Assembly: GCF_035582795.1 (NCBI RefSeq)
Contig: NW_027445624.1
Span: 2,157,089-2,221,088 of the forward strand
DNA: 64,000 nucleotides
Direction of reading: 5' to 3'
Origin: Mycteria americana
Lineage: Eukaryota > Chordata > Aves > Ciconiiformes > Ciconiidae
Each line of letters begins with the position of its first letter. Position 1 is the first letter of the stretch. A program made the position numbers and the translations under genes. This document shows positions 32,921 through 44,491 of this stretch, one piece after another. A model generated the notes under the pieces. The model saw only the letters and a list, made by a program, of their open reading frames with translations. It did not search any database and was not told the origin of the DNA.

Positions 32921-33700
32921 GTCATAGAATCATTTAGGTTGGAAAAGACCCTTAAGATCATCGAGTCCAACCGTAAACCTAACACTGCCAACTCCACCAC
33001 TAAACCATGGCCCTAAGCACCATGTCTACACAGCTTTTAAAAATGTCCAGAGATGGCGACTCCACCACTTCCCTGGGCAGCCTGTTCCAATGCTTGATAA
33101 CCCTTTCAGTGAAGAAATTTTTCCTAATATCCAGTCTAAACCTCCCCTGGCCCAACTTGAGGCCATTGCCTCTTGTCCTATCACTTGTTACCTGGGAGAA
33201 GAGACCGACCCCACCTCTCTACAACCTCCTTTCAGGTAGTTTTAGAGAGCGATGAGGTCTCCCCTCAGCCTCCTTTTCTCCAGGCTGAACAGTCCCAGCT
33301 CCCTCAGCCGCTCCTCATAAGACTTCTGCTCCAGACCCTTCCCCAGCTCCGTTGCCCTTCTCTGGACACGCTCCAGCCCCTCAATGTCTCTCTTGTAGTG
33401 AGGGGCCCAACACTGAACACAGCATTCGAGGTGCGGCCTCACCAGTGCCCAGTACAGGGGCACGATCACTGCCCTTGTCCTGCTGGCCACGCTATTTTTG
33501 ATACAAGCCAGGATGCTGTTGGCTTTCTTGGCCACCTGGGCACACTGCTGGCTCATGTTCAGCCGGCTGTCAACAAACACAGGTCCTTTTCTTCTGGGCA
33601 GCTTTCCAGCCACTCTTCCCCAAGCCTGTAGCGTTGCATGGGGTTGCTGTGACCCAAATGCAGGACCTGGTATGACAGCCTCAGTGCACCTTCTTTGAGC
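32921..33700 (-). mobile_element. CR1 3' fragment, antisense
   Basis: It starts with the antisense CR1 terminus ('gtcatagaatcatttagg') and runs into the RT C-terminal region. It is very similar to 21466-22230, so both belong to the same subfamily. An open frame of 173 codons remains on the minus strand (33242-33763) but is internally altered. Confidence 0.9.
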
Positions 33701-33704
33701 TCTC

Positions 33705-34695
33705 CCTGCTCGGAAGCGTGGCTGCATGGCAGTGATGTCCCCTTGAGCTGTGACACCTCTCAAGGTTGCTCCTCGTGGCAGAGAGACCTCTTACCAATGG
33801 CAGATCTTTGATAAGTGAATGATTTCACACATATATCTTGTATTATAGTGCACTAAGATTTTGTGTTGGTAACTTTGATCTTGCATTGGTAGTTTTGAAT
33901 CATTGTTATTTCCCTTGTGCAGTACGTAATAGAGTGAACCTTGCCATCGAACCTTGGTAAGTCACGCTTTTACAACGTTGTATTTCAACAAAACCACTTC
34001 TGCTGGTACCTTTGGAGGTGGTTCTTTAAGGTGGGTCTAAATCGCCCGCCCACAGCAGACTGGCATCACAGACAGGATTCTAAGCCTGATCTGATCAGGG
34101 TCACCAAGATGGTCAGGGGACTGATACTTATAAAGCAGAAGAAGAGGCTGAGTGGAGGGGGTTTGCTCAGTCTTAGAAGGCAAAAGGCAGACCTCAGTGC
34201 CCTCTTCCCTCAGTGGAAGATGCAGAGAGGCAGCGTGTGGAGCAGCACGGATGCAGACAGATGCACAGAGCCCTTACACTTCTCCGTGTGATTTGGAGTA
34301 AACTTTGCTGTCTCAGTGAGATTCACCTCAAGCAACCACAGCACAAATGCCCCTGCCCACTGGCCCACCTCTGCTGCCTTTCCAGATGCTGCAGAGACAG
34401 AGGACTCTGCTTATCCTCAGGAAGAAGTCAAGCAGGGCTGAGAGGAACCATGCTCATTTGCCTGCACTGGGGCAAAGCAGGACGTTGTGCTCCTCTTTTG
34501 CAGGAGCAAGGAATTCTAACTGGGATGACATACCAGTAGATCAGCTCACCCCAGTCTGCCTCAGGGAGATATTTTGGTGCCCTCTCATTTCAGAGGCAAA
34601 GCCTGAAGGCAGCTCAACTCATACCACATACCAGGTCTCCATGGTTTGGAGGGAATGCCTGCTGGCCCCAGGGGCAAGGCTGTGAGGAGGAGAGC
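33705..34695. other. Unassigned intergenic DNA
   Basis: Nothing recognisable. Short open frames have no known similarity. Confidence 0.4.
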
Positions 34696-34699
34696 ACTG

Positions 34700-35310
34700 C
34701 TAATGCAGGTCAACAATGGCTGAGGAACTGGTGTTGGTGACAGGGCTTTGGGCTCTACCCTGTTGGGTGACACCCTGTTGGGTGACAGGGGCCATGGGAC
34801 CCCGTATGCAGATCAGTGTCTGCCTGGGAGAGACGGGATCCACCTCATCAGGAGGGGCAAAGGAATCTTTGCCCGTTGAATGGATGACCTTGTAAGGGGG
34901 GCTTTGGACTAAGGATGGGAGGGAGAGAGTATCCAGCAGCCCTGTGAGGGAGTGACAGACAGGGTCGATGAGCAAAGGGTCTGGGGTGATGTGACGGGAG
35001 GAATCCCAAAAGCAACCAAACGGACCTTCAGCAGGTCACCTCCAGCGCTTGCGTGTAAGCAAGGAAGTGCCAACATGGCAGCACGATGGCAAAATCCCCC
35101 AACCCTTTCCAGGAACTCAACGTGCTGGGGTGCCTCTCTAAAGTGTCTGTACGTTAATGCACGTGGTATGGGGAATAAACATGAGGAGTTAGAGGTCTGT
35201 GTGCAGTTGCAGGGCTACGATCTTGTTGGGATCACGGAAACGTGGTGGGATGGCTCCCGCGACTGGAGTCTTGCAATGGAGGGACACAGGCTCTCACGGC
35301 GTGGGGGCTC
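34700..35310 (+). mobile_element. CR1 fragment, ORF1 end to ORF2 endonuclease start, sense
   Basis: The end of the ORF1 esterase domain is visible (GIHLIRRGKGIFA-like, near 34825-34880). The ORF1-ORF2 junction follows, then the endonuclease start with NARGMGNKHEELE and TETWWDGSRDWS (35150-35280). Sequence then stops resembling CR1. This is an internal fragment without the CR1 3' end. Confidence 0.8.
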
Positions 35311-35660
35311 AGGAGGAAAACAGCACCAGCACAACAGCGTGCAGAGGAACAGAGCCTGGGCTTTGTCCTCAGGAGGTTCCACAGGACCTTGCTCGGTGAG
35401 CAGGGGCTGTGCTCTGCAGACCTTCCTCTGTCACATCCAGACCTCCCCTGCAGGGATGGAGTGCCCACACAGCAGGAAAGTCATGTCAGGGACTAGTGCC
35501 ACTGGGGTGACTGCCTTTGGAGCAGCCCCTCTGTCCATAAAGAACTCAAAACCCTCTACGCCTTCATGTTACTGGAATGGTTAGTGTCCCTGCTTCTTCT
35601 CATGGTGCAGCTGAATATTTAATTCCCTGTAGGGAAGAGGGAAACCCCTTTGTCCATGAG
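35311..35660. other. Unassigned spacer
   Basis: Nothing recognisable between the CR1 fragment and the LTR. Confidence 0.4.
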
Positions 35661-36229
35661 TGTCATGGGTTGACCCCAGTAGGTCGTGGGTTGATTCCCA
35701 CACATCTAGGGGAAGGGGGAAATGGGAAGGGTAAAACTGAGACAACTCGTGGGTCAAGATAAAGACAGTTTAATAGGTAAAGCAAAAGCTGTGTGCACAA
35801 ACAAAGCCAAACAAGCAATTCATTCACTCCTTCCCATCGGCTGGCAGATGTTCAGCCATCTCCAGGAAAGCAGGGCTCCATCGCATGTAATGGTGGCTTG
35901 GGAAGACGCCATCACTCCAAACACTCCACCTTCCTCCTTCTTTCCCCCAGCTTTTATTGCTTGAGCACCATGTCATACGGTCTGGGATATCGCTTTGATC
36001 AGTTGGGGGTCAGCTGTCCCAGCTGTGTCCCCTCCCGGCTTCTTGCCCACCCCCAGCCTACTCGCTGGTGGGTGGGAAACAGAAAAGGTCTTGATGCTGG
36101 GCAGGCACTGTTCAGCAACAGCTAAAACAGGGGTGTGTTACCAACACTGTTTTGGTCACAAATCCGAAATACAGAACCACGCTGGCGGCTATGAAGAACA
36201 TTAACTCTGTGCCAACCAAAACCAGCACA
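35661..36229 (-). mobile_element. Complete solo LTR, antisense
   Basis: It has TG...CA ends on both strands (TGTCATGGG at 35661, CAGCACA at 36229). Read on the minus strand it has the U3 start, an A/T-rich promoter-like CAATAAAAGCT segment (near 35947-35960), an ATTAAA polyadenylation signal (near 35767-35775) and a GC-rich end. It belongs to the same family as 41680-42206, whose primer-binding site fixes the orientation. No clear target-site duplication is visible. It lies downstream of the GBP gene in the same orientation. Confidence 0.8.
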
Positions 36230-36970
36230 ATGGGACACGCGCTTGCCATGGACCCTCTGCAGCCATCTCCTGTAGCACCCCAGACACCCTTGGGAAGGGG
36301 CACTTGGGGATCTCTTGGTCTGAAGAAAGGAAAGAGGGAGCAGCATGGAGATGGGGTGAGCGGGCAGAGAGCAGAACAGCCCTGTGGGGACAACTGCCTG
36401 ACAGCTTCAAAGTGAGAAGAGCCTTGCTAAGGACCAGGGTGGGAATAGCTACGTAGCAGAGGATGGCTTTCATCCACTGCTCCCTGGATCATGGGCTCAC
36501 TCCTTCTGGGTCACTCTGCTGCAGTAAGTGTGACCCTAGGATATTCGCTAGTGGGCTTAAAGCTCTCTCGGGCATGTTTTCCATAGCCCTGGTGAGGAGG
36601 TCTCTAGAAGAGGTGGGTTAGATCCCCCAGTGACGTGTTCTGAGCATGGAAAAATGCTCCCAGACCTGCCTGCTGGCATTACGGCCTTTCTGTGCCCCAG
36701 GCCACCCTGGCTTTAGATGTTCCCTGTGCCTTCAGATGAAGTCAGAGACCAGATGCTCTGGGAGGGAAGAGGAGAACACCTTCTCCTGGAGGAGACATGC
36801 ATGAAAGCACTAGATGGTGCGGTACAAGTGAACGTGGCGGTCACTTCCCTACTCTGTTACAAGCATCTTGCAGCAAGGGCTTTCAAAATTTCACAGAATT
36901 GTACGTGGGGACACTAGGCACCTCTCTTACATTGTTACTACAGGGGTTATAAAGAAAATCTCCATGGTCT
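36230..36970 (-). other. GBP 3' flank, possible 3' UTR
   Basis: No gene is recognised here. The GBP stop codon is at 36971 and the 3' UTR must run leftward through this stretch. I find no AATAAA on the minus strand in it. The next such signals are inside the LTR at 35661-36229. Confidence 0.35.
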
Positions 36971-39900
36971 TCAAAGGCGAATTACGACAAATGCCAAGGC
37001 CACCAGAACTGATAGCACTACAGGGATCCAGGACGTGAATCTGCTCCTGATGCTGCAATATTCCTCCTCCAGTTTAGAGGTCACCCGGCGCATGCAGAAG
37101 GCTTTTTCGTGGAAGCCGTCTTTGAACAACACTGCCTCCTCCTGTGAAGATATCCAGGCTGTCAGCAAGGGCATGGTGCGTGCAGTGAGAGGGGCACAGA
37201 GCCAAGAAGCAACAGGAGGGACCCAGCTGGGACCCCCTTGCCATTCCTGCATGCTAGCCACATCTTGGCACCCGTGCTCTCCCACTTGGTACCTCTAGTT
37301 TATGTCTGATCATCATCTGGTGCTCCTCCAGCTGCTTCTCATGGCAATCCTCCAGCTTCTTTCTCAGCCGAAGTACATGCTCTTCGCGGCTGCGTAACTG
37401 GTCCTGCAACTTCTGCTTCTCTTCAGCCTCCTCCTTCCTCTGGACTTCCCTCTCCTGCTCAGCTCTCTCATACTGGTCTTGTGCACCTGGTGACAGAGAA
37501 ACAGAGGTGTTGCAAGGGCAGGAGCTGAGCGCACAAGCCCCCAAGGAGTACCTCTTGTCCCCCTCCATCTACAGGCAGTGGCATTTCTCCAGCCCGGAGG
37601 TTACTTTTCATCTCCTTGTCCTTCTCTGTCAGGGAGAGGTCTGTGTTAAGGATGCTTTTGGCCAGAGTCTTTCTGCTTTGGAGGAACTCCTGCAGGACAG
37701 CATGAGCCTGTAGGACCACAGGGAGGAGAGGAGTCAAGAGGAGAAACAGCAGCTGGGGAGAAATCGTTTCTTGGGGGAAGGGGATGGGACATAGAGCCTC
37801 TCCACTTGAAGGGGAGCTCCTCTTGTTCCTACCTTCACCCCCTTGCCAGGCACTTTCCAATATTTCTCCACCACTGCCTGCTCGTCTCCCTTGAACAGCT
37901 GGTAACCCCCTGCCACACTGTAGACACCATCGCTGATTCGTCTCTCCATGTCTTGGGAGAGCTCCCTGAGAGCAGCCTCGCACTTGTCACGGGACGCCTG
38001 CTCGTTGTCCTTGCAGAACTTCACCTTGATTGCCTGTACCTGGTGCTGTCCGGAAAGATGCAGAGGGAAGGCATCAGCCCAGGCTGAGCTGCATCCACAG
38101 CTCTCATGCTAGGCAAAAGTCAAGCCAGGTCGACACGGAAATCGGGATCTCCAGTCTGTGGGGTAACCAGCTGGGAGGTGACAGATGGGGAGGGCATTCT
38201 GCGCCCACGGACACCTCTGGACCAAGGTGCACAGGGGCAGAGAGCATGACAGGGACCACAGGCTTCACAAAACACCGGGACAAGAATTAGTCAGCAGGAC
38301 AGGGGAAGCGTGGAAGGCTAGAGGCTTCCAGCCAGGGCAGAGGCACATCTGGGCTGCAGCAAGAGAAGGGGCAGGGCCGAGTTTCGTCCCCATTGCAGCA
38401 CAGCCTTTGAACCTAGGGAGTGCAGCGGGGACAACTGCCAGTCTGCAGACTGTGAGAGCAGGCATCGGGACTGAGCCTCCTCTGGAGAGGGCACAGCAGT
38501 GTCCCCTGGCAGGAGGCAGGGAGACCCCTGCCCCCCAGGACCATTTTCTGTTGCCCCCCCATGCTATTTTCCCAAAGCTAAGGGGATGATGGTGTCCCTA
38601 GGGGAATTCTGGCTGGGCTGGGGACCACCTACGATGAGGTCTGCCTGGAAGTAGTAGATGCCCTCCTTGAATGCCCGTGCCATGAACAGCTCCAGCGCCT
38701 CCTGCTCGCACTGGGTGTGCAGCTCCAGTAGCTCCTGAACGGTCTCTGTCGGCAGCTTTGCCCGCTGCTCCATCAGATCCTGGTACAACGTCACAGCCTC
38801 TTTCAGCGTCGCTGCGTTCTCAATCTCTGCCAGGGCGAGCACCGCGCTCTCCAGGCATGGCACTTCCCCGCTCTGGATGGCCTCCACGTAGGTCGCTGCC
38901 AGTTTCCCCAGCACTGCCGAGGAGGACCAAGGATGAGAGGTCTGCAGCCTGAGCAAAACGCAGGCTCCCCTTCGGCCCCGGGTCCTGCCATATCCCTGCT
39001 GCCTCCATGCCACAGTCTTCCTGAACTTCCTTTCCTAACTCTTTCCCGCCCCGCCTGCACCATCCAAAAGCTCCAAATCCAGAGGCAGGGACAGCAGCCA
39101 GCAGAAAAGCTCTCCCTTTCCCCACCTGCATCGTTTGACTCTGCGTTTGATCCTTCCCCAAACACAGTCCCGAGAGCTGCCGGCCATCCAACCCTCTGGA
39201 CAGCCAGTACTCACAGTTCCCTGTTACGACGTGCCCACCAGGGATGGTCTTAGGGGGAGACTTTTCCCAGATGTAGCTGCAGAATTTCTCCACCTGCTGC
39301 TGGAATTCAGGATTGATCTCATCATCCTGAAGCTCCTCCAAGTGGGCCAGGTTCCTCCTGCTGGCCGGTTGTTCAAAAACAAAACACTTGCGATCCGGAA
39401 AGAACTGGCGGATGCATTCTCGGAGCTCATTGTAGGATTGGGCCTCTGGGCCGCTATCTGTGGGGTAAGAGGACAACGGAGCAAGTTCACCGGGCTTGGG
39501 CTGTTGTTGAATTACACTGAAACGCTGCTGTGTCTGGGGCTGGACGTCTCCAGCACCAGAGCACCATTCCCTTACCAGCCTTTAACTTCAGTGAGTGCTC
39601 CAAGTATTCATCCTCAGAGACTTCCTTCCCATTCACCTCCAGCTGCAGTGTGAAATCCCGGACAGCGCAGACAAAAGTCGGGAAGAAAAGGACAAATTTT
39701 TCTGAATCCTCCAGCTCATCTGCACTCTGCTTGGCTGCTGCTTTCAACTTGATGTGCTCAGACAGCTTCATCACATAGCTAGGGAGCTGGCTAAGGAAAC
39801 AGGGACCTCAGCTCTGAATGCAGCATTGCCATCCTGCAACCACTCAGCACTTCATGGGAAAGAGAGGGGACTCTGTGGGGACAGAGAACAGCCTGGAACC

Positions 39901-41054
39901 ACCCAAACGAGGAGGGAGAAAAAACCCCCCGCCCTGAAGTCCACAACATGGGACTCCTAAGGACTCAAAGCACGTCACTGGGCACCACCAGAAGGTTCTG
40001 CAGCTGTTTGAGGAACTGGGATTTGTCAATCCCCAGCCCACCACACAGGGAGAGGAGGGCATCGCTCGTGCTGCTGTCCCACCAAGGATACTGCAGCTGC
40101 TCCATGGCTTGCTGGTCAATGGTGCCTTGGCTGTTGTAGATCAAGGTGCTGGAGAGCAGTATGGTGAGCACAAAGATCCACGTGTCATTCTTGATGTCGC
40201 CCTGGAACAACAACCCTTGGCTCTTATCAACAAGACCCCCTAAGTATGAGCAAAGCCCCAGATCCCCAGACCCTGAATGCCCCTAACCAACAGGCCATGG
40301 CAAGAACAGTTTTTGGAGAGACCCACCCCCATGCCATCACCATGTCTTTCTGTAGCTGGGCTTATCCTCAACTCTTAACTCTCAAGGTCCCACAGACCTC
40401 TGCCAAAGTGCTCCCTGAGCTCCTCATTCCTGTTGTGCTGCTCTTTTCCACAAAAGCAGAGGAATTTGGCAACTTGTCTGCCCCGACCTCCTTCCCCATG
40501 GCCTCTGGCTCTTCCCAGCACATAGGCTGAAGGCCACCACAGGTGGTGGGAACACCTGGGACTCTGGTCACCATGGCTGGGCCCTCAAGAGCTTCCACAA
40601 AGTGCTGGGAATGCACAAAGGGAGCTTCTGCTTCTTCCACACCTTCTCCACGTCGCCCAGCCCTTCAGTGTCCAGCAGCACCAGAGTGTGTCCAGGTTTG
40701 CAGGGGTGAGGCATACACCACATCCAGATACCTTTGGTGTGGGACTGCACGCTGGAGCCCAAGGAGAAACCTGTGGGGAGGACGCAAGGGTCTCAACAGC
40801 GGTAAATACAGAGTAGGAAACCCCAGGTACGTTGACCATCCAGGGCTGGGACCTCCCTCACCTTTCCTCTGACGAGCCAGCCTGTTCATGAGGTAGGACT
40901 TGCCGCGGCGGTATAGCCCTGTGATGGCCACCACCACCACAGGCTGGGTGACCTCTGACAGCACCTGCAGGGCCTCCTGCTGGACCACCAGCCCCCTCGC
41001 CCGTGTGTTCTCAATGAGGCAGACAGGCTGCGGCATGTGGATTTCGGACGCCAT
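36971..41054 (-). CDS. GBP: Guanylate-binding protein (interferon-inducible large GTPase), 612 aa, ten coding exons
   Basis: This is a dynamin-like GTPase of cell-autonomous immunity that oligomerises on membranes and pathogen vacuoles. Coding exons: 41054-40862, 40770-40643, 40201-40092, 39778-39576, 39457-39215, 38913-38633, 38045-37833, 37707-37605, 37486-37293, 37141-36971. All have AG/GT borders and sum to 1839 nt with consistent phases. The GTPase domain shows the P-loop GLYRRGKS (46-53), switch Thr76, DTEG (98-101) and the guanine-specifying RD pair (184-185). The helical middle domain and a Glu/Lys-rich GTPase-effector helix follow. The last 20 or so residues are strongly hydrophobic ([17 protein letters not shown]) and there is no CaaX prenylation motif, so the protein is probably tail-anchored. 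The N-terminal ATG is preceded by an acceptor at 41073. Which avian GBP paralogue this is cannot be decided. Confidence 0.93.
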
Positions 41055-41139
41055 TGCTGACAGCAAACCAGCCTGCAGAGGAAGCGGCGAGAGGGGCTGG
41101 TTAACAAGGTGGGGACACCCCGCAGTCCAAACAGGGACA

Positions 41140-41679
41140 GTCATTATCATCCTACTTCATTTTTACAAGCAAATCATGCTTTGCACCCAATTCCTTCCAC
41201 CACGCCTCTTTTTGCCCCTCGCAAGTGGCGCTGCGAAGACAACGATGACCCTTAGAAGAGGCGCGCAATCCCTTCCCGTTTGCCACGCAACAGAAAGAGC
41301 TCAATTTCTGCAAGCCCCGTGGGATAGCGGGAGTGCTCTGCATTATGTCCTGAACACCAATTTGAAGTTTGCCGAGTGGTTCATCGCGCAAAAACGGGTG
41401 TGGGCCATGGCAGCGGCCTCAGGCAGGGCGCTGGGGCAAGAGAATGACTGGAGAGTCACACGAGCACTAAGGAAAGGATAGGTTAGGGGGTGAAAGTGAA
41501 GCTTAGGGGAGCTTCTTATGAATTTCTTCATTAATTTCTTAAGCCCGACCCCCTCAACCCCCCTCTCACCATCCTCTGCGCCTCTCACAGGGACATGCTT
41601 GGTGCTTGCCCTTGCAAGGCTCCCATCTCTCCTTTCCTCCTCCCCTGCACTGGTGGGTGACCCCCTCCCCACACTCCAG
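41140..41679. other. GBP intron 1, proximal part
   Basis: Nothing recognisable before the LTR begins near 41680. Confidence 0.4.
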
Positions 41680-42206
41680 CGTTTTGGATCTGTGATGCAA
41701 ACGGTGTTGATGTTCTCGTCCCTGCTGAGCAGCGCTCACAGGGCGCCAAGGCCTTTTCTGCCTCTCACCCCACCCCACCAGCGAGGGGGCTGGGGGGGCA
41801 CAAGAAGCTGGGAGGGGACACAGCCGGGACAGCTGACCCCAATGCCCAAAGGGCTATTCCATACCATACGCCGTCACGCTCAGTATAGAAAGCTGGGGAA
41901 GAAGAAGGAAGGCGGGGACGTTCGGAGTGATGGCGTTTGCCTTCCCAAGTAACCACTACGCGTGATGGAGCCCTGCTTTCCTGGAGATGGCTGAACACCT
42001 GCCTGCCCATGGGAAGTAGTGAATTAATTCCTTGTTCTGCTTTGCTTGCGTGCGCGGCTTTTGCTTTCCCTATTAAACTGTCTTTATCTCAACCCACGAG
42101 TTTTCTCACTTTTACTCTTCTGATTCTCTCCCCCATCCCACCGGGGGGGGGGGGTGAGCAAGCGGCTGGGTGGGGCTGAGTTGCCAGCTGGGGTTAAATC
42201 ACAACG
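41680..42206 (+). mobile_element. 5' LTR of an internally reduced ERV (5'-truncated)
   Basis: Sense features are visible. A TATA-like CAGTATAGAAAGC lies near 41880, ATTAAA near 42073 sits ahead of CTGTCTTTATC, and the terminal '...gggttaaatcacaac' is followed directly by a primer-binding-site-like sequence. Compared with the fragment at 43717-43905, the first 60 or so bases of U3 are missing. It is antisense to GBP, in whose proposed first intron it lies. Confidence 0.78.
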
Positions 42207-42214
42207 GTCCTTTT

Positions 42215-42232
42215 TGGTGTCCAATGTGGGGC
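42215..42232 (+). promoter_or_regulatory. tRNA-Lys-type primer-binding site
   Basis: The 18 bases TGGTGTCCAATGTGGGGC lie 8 nt after the LTR end. They match the tRNA-Lys1,2-type site known from betaretrovirus-like and lentivirus elements, except for three C-to-T changes, two of them at former CpG positions. This fixes the LTR orientation and suggests a class II-like element. Confidence 0.65.
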
Positions 42233-42499
42233 ACAAAGGTTTTCAGATAACGACAGGTTTGATTGGAATGTGCTAGATCGAATTTATAGCTGTTATTGCT
42301 GTTCAGCTATTAATCAGCGGGCTCCTGTGCTTGCCATGGGGCTCGCTTGCCTCACTGTGTATTAGAGTCTAGGGCTCGTTAGTGGCGGCGGAGCATCAGT
42401 GGCTGTGCATGAGGTCATGCTGGAGCACCTCAAAGTGTGTGCCCGTGGATAAACCTACGCCAGAGCAGGTACGCCCCTGGAGGGACCGCAGCCACGGGT

Positions 42500-43000
42500 A
42501 AGGCCATGTTGGAGCAGGTTTACTTCTGAAGGGACTGTGGCTGTGGGTAAGGCCACGCTGGAGCAGGTCTATCTCTGGAGCAGGTCTATCTCTGAAGGCA
42601 TGGTGGCCCCTGGAGAACATGGCCATGCTGGAGCAGGTCTATCTCTGAAGGCATGGTGGCCCCTGGAGAACATGGCCACGCTGGAGCAGGTCTATCTCTG
42701 AAGGCATGGTGGCCCATGGAGAAGGCCACGCTGGAGCAGGTCTATCTCTGAAGGCATGGTGGCCCATGGAGAACATGGCCACGCTGGAGCAGGTCTATCT
42801 CTGAAGGCATGGTGGCCCCTGGAGAAGACCACGCTGGAGCAGGTCTATCTCTGAAGGCATGGTGGCCCCTGGAGAAGGCCACGCTGGAGCAGGTCTATCT
42901 CTCAAGGCATGGTGGCCCCTGGAGAAGGCCACGCTGGAGCAGGTCTATCTCTGAAGGCATGGTGGCCCATGGAGAACATGGCCACGCTGGAACACGTGCA
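42500..43000 (+). repeat. Minisatellite inside the ERV, units of about 49-54 bp
   Basis: About eight units share GGCATGGTGGCCC...GGCCACGCTGGAGCAGG. They differ mainly by a 5-bp presence/absence (gagaacatggcc versus gagaaggcc). The array is open in one frame, but I see no reason to call it coding. Confidence 0.85.
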
Positions 43001-43319
43001 CCTCAAAGCGATTGTGGCTGTGGATAAGTCTATGTCACAGCAGGTAGAGCCCTGGAGAGCCTCTGGCTCATAGATGAGGTTCCACTGGAGCAGGTACACC
43101 CCTCAGGGACTGCAGTCCCTGGATAAGTCCAAGCCGGAGCAGGGCCAAGGGGAGGAGTTCATTGCAACGTTGAACCCGATGGTCTGGCCCAGAGGGACCA
43201 GGGGTGGAGAATGGAATGGAAATACCGTGAAATTGTTGTAACCCAGGATCTGAGTTGCACGTTCTGGGGGTGCCTCTAGCAGGAACCCCCGAACCAACGG
43301 AGGAGAAGCCTTACAAGGA

Positions 43320-43425
43320 GGGTCCTCACAGCAGGTCCTTGCAGCAGATCCTTGCAGCAGATCCTTGCAGCAGATCCTTGCAGCAGGTCCTCGCAGCAGC
43401 AGGTCCTTGCAGCAGCAACCTGACC
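43320..43425 (+). repeat. Short tandem repeat of about 15 bp
   Basis: Repeats of TCCTTGCAGCAGATC with variants (about six copies), inside the ERV body. Confidence 0.85.
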
Positions 43426-43716
43426 TGAGCTGGCTTTGGTGCCCAGGAACTCCACGCAACCCACCACCTCTCCTGTCCTGAGTGACCACCATGACAGATG
43501 GAGCCCAAAGTCATGGACCGAAGGAACTCAGTGGACATTTTGTGGACATTTGTGGACATTTTACGGACACTTCCCAGGGGTGGTCCATGGACCAGGGGAA
43601 CGACGTCTGTGAATTGTATCAAAGGATGGGAAGGGGCGTGGTGGGTAATGAGGGTGTATTGGATAGTGCGGGACCTGAGCACAACGTAAACGGGATGGAA
43701 TAAAGGGTGGAGAACG

Positions 43717-43906
43717 TGCTGGTTTGGGCTGGGATAGAGTTAATTTTCTTCACAGTAGCTGGTATGGGGCTGCGTTTTGGATTTGTGCTGGAAACAGCGT
43801 TGATAACCCAGGGAGGTTTTCATTACTGCTGAGCAGTGCTGACACAGAGTCAAGGCCGCGACTTTTCTGCCTCCCACCCCACCCCACCAGCGAGGAGGCT
43901 GGGGGT
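43717..43906 (+). mobile_element. 5' part of the 3' LTR, sense
   Basis: It starts TGCTGGTTTGGGCTGGGATAG after a purine-rich tract. It matches the U3 of the LTR family up to the 'ccagcgaggaggctggggg' block, where it meets an antisense LTR head-on. The remainder of this LTR is absent. Confidence 0.7.
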
Positions 43907-44491
43907 TTCCGTGGTTTAACCCCAGCCGGCAGCTAAGCTCCACCCAGCCCCTCGCCGACTCCCCCCCCCAGCAGGATGTGGGAGAAAATCAGAAGGGGAA
44001 AAGTGAAAGAACTCACGGGTTGAGATAAAGACAGTTTAATAATTGAAAGAGTTATAATAATACTAATAATAACTGGTAATGAAAAGGAAAATAACAAAGA
44101 GAGAGAGAAATAAACCCCAAGAAAGATACGTGATGCAAATGAAACCAATTGCTCGCCACCAACCAACCGACGTCTAGGCGGTTCCCGAGCAGCAGCCCCC
44201 CCGCCAACCTCCCCCCTGGTTTTACTGTTGCGCAATGACATCATATGGTGTGGAACAGCCCTTGGGTCGGTTGGGGTCAGCTGTCCCAGCCGTGCCCCCT
44301 CCCAAACTCTTGTGCCCCCCCCAGCCCACTCGCTGGGGGGGGGGGGGGGGAGGCAGAAAAGCCCTCGGCGCCGGGTAAGCGCTGCTCAGCAGGGACGAGA
44401 ACATCCCTGTGTTATCCGCGCTGTTTCCAGCACGAATCCAAAACACGGCCCTACGAAGAAAATTAACTCCACCCCAGCCAAAACCAGCACA
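43907..44491 (-). mobile_element. LTR, antisense, nearly complete
   Basis: It has the same family layout as 35661-36229: the reverse complement of the LTR end ('gtggtttaaccccagccgg') at the left, 'gagataaagacagtttaat' in the middle and '...ccaaaaccagcaca' at the right. It abuts a sense LTR fragment and so makes a head-to-head LTR pair. Confidence 0.8.

Larger units (their letters stand above)
42207..43716 (+). mobile_element. Internal region of a non-autonomous ERV, without gag/pol/env
   Basis: The stretch between the primer site and the start of a second LTR holds no recognisable retroviral gene. It contains a leader, a tandem array (42500-43000), a short CAG-like repeat (43320-43420) and a final purine-rich tract (near 43700-43716) in the polypurine-tract position. 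This resembles an internally deleted or non-autonomous LTR element. It could also be a deletion product of a full provirus. Confidence 0.55.

Noticed and set aside
39965-40091. Extension of the GBP exon beyond 40092
   Set aside because: The open frame continues by chance. A donor at 40091 and the next exon's acceptor at 39779 restore the GBP sequence (His-Tyr-Val) and phase, so the extension is intron.
42500-43000. CRISPR-like array
   Set aside because: The units are contiguous, nearly identical tandem repeats without unique spacers, inside an LTR element in a vertebrate genome.
43320-43425. Candidate CAG/Gln coding repeat
   Set aside because: A 15-bp tandem repeat within a gene-less ERV body. 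No open frame with recognisable neighbours.
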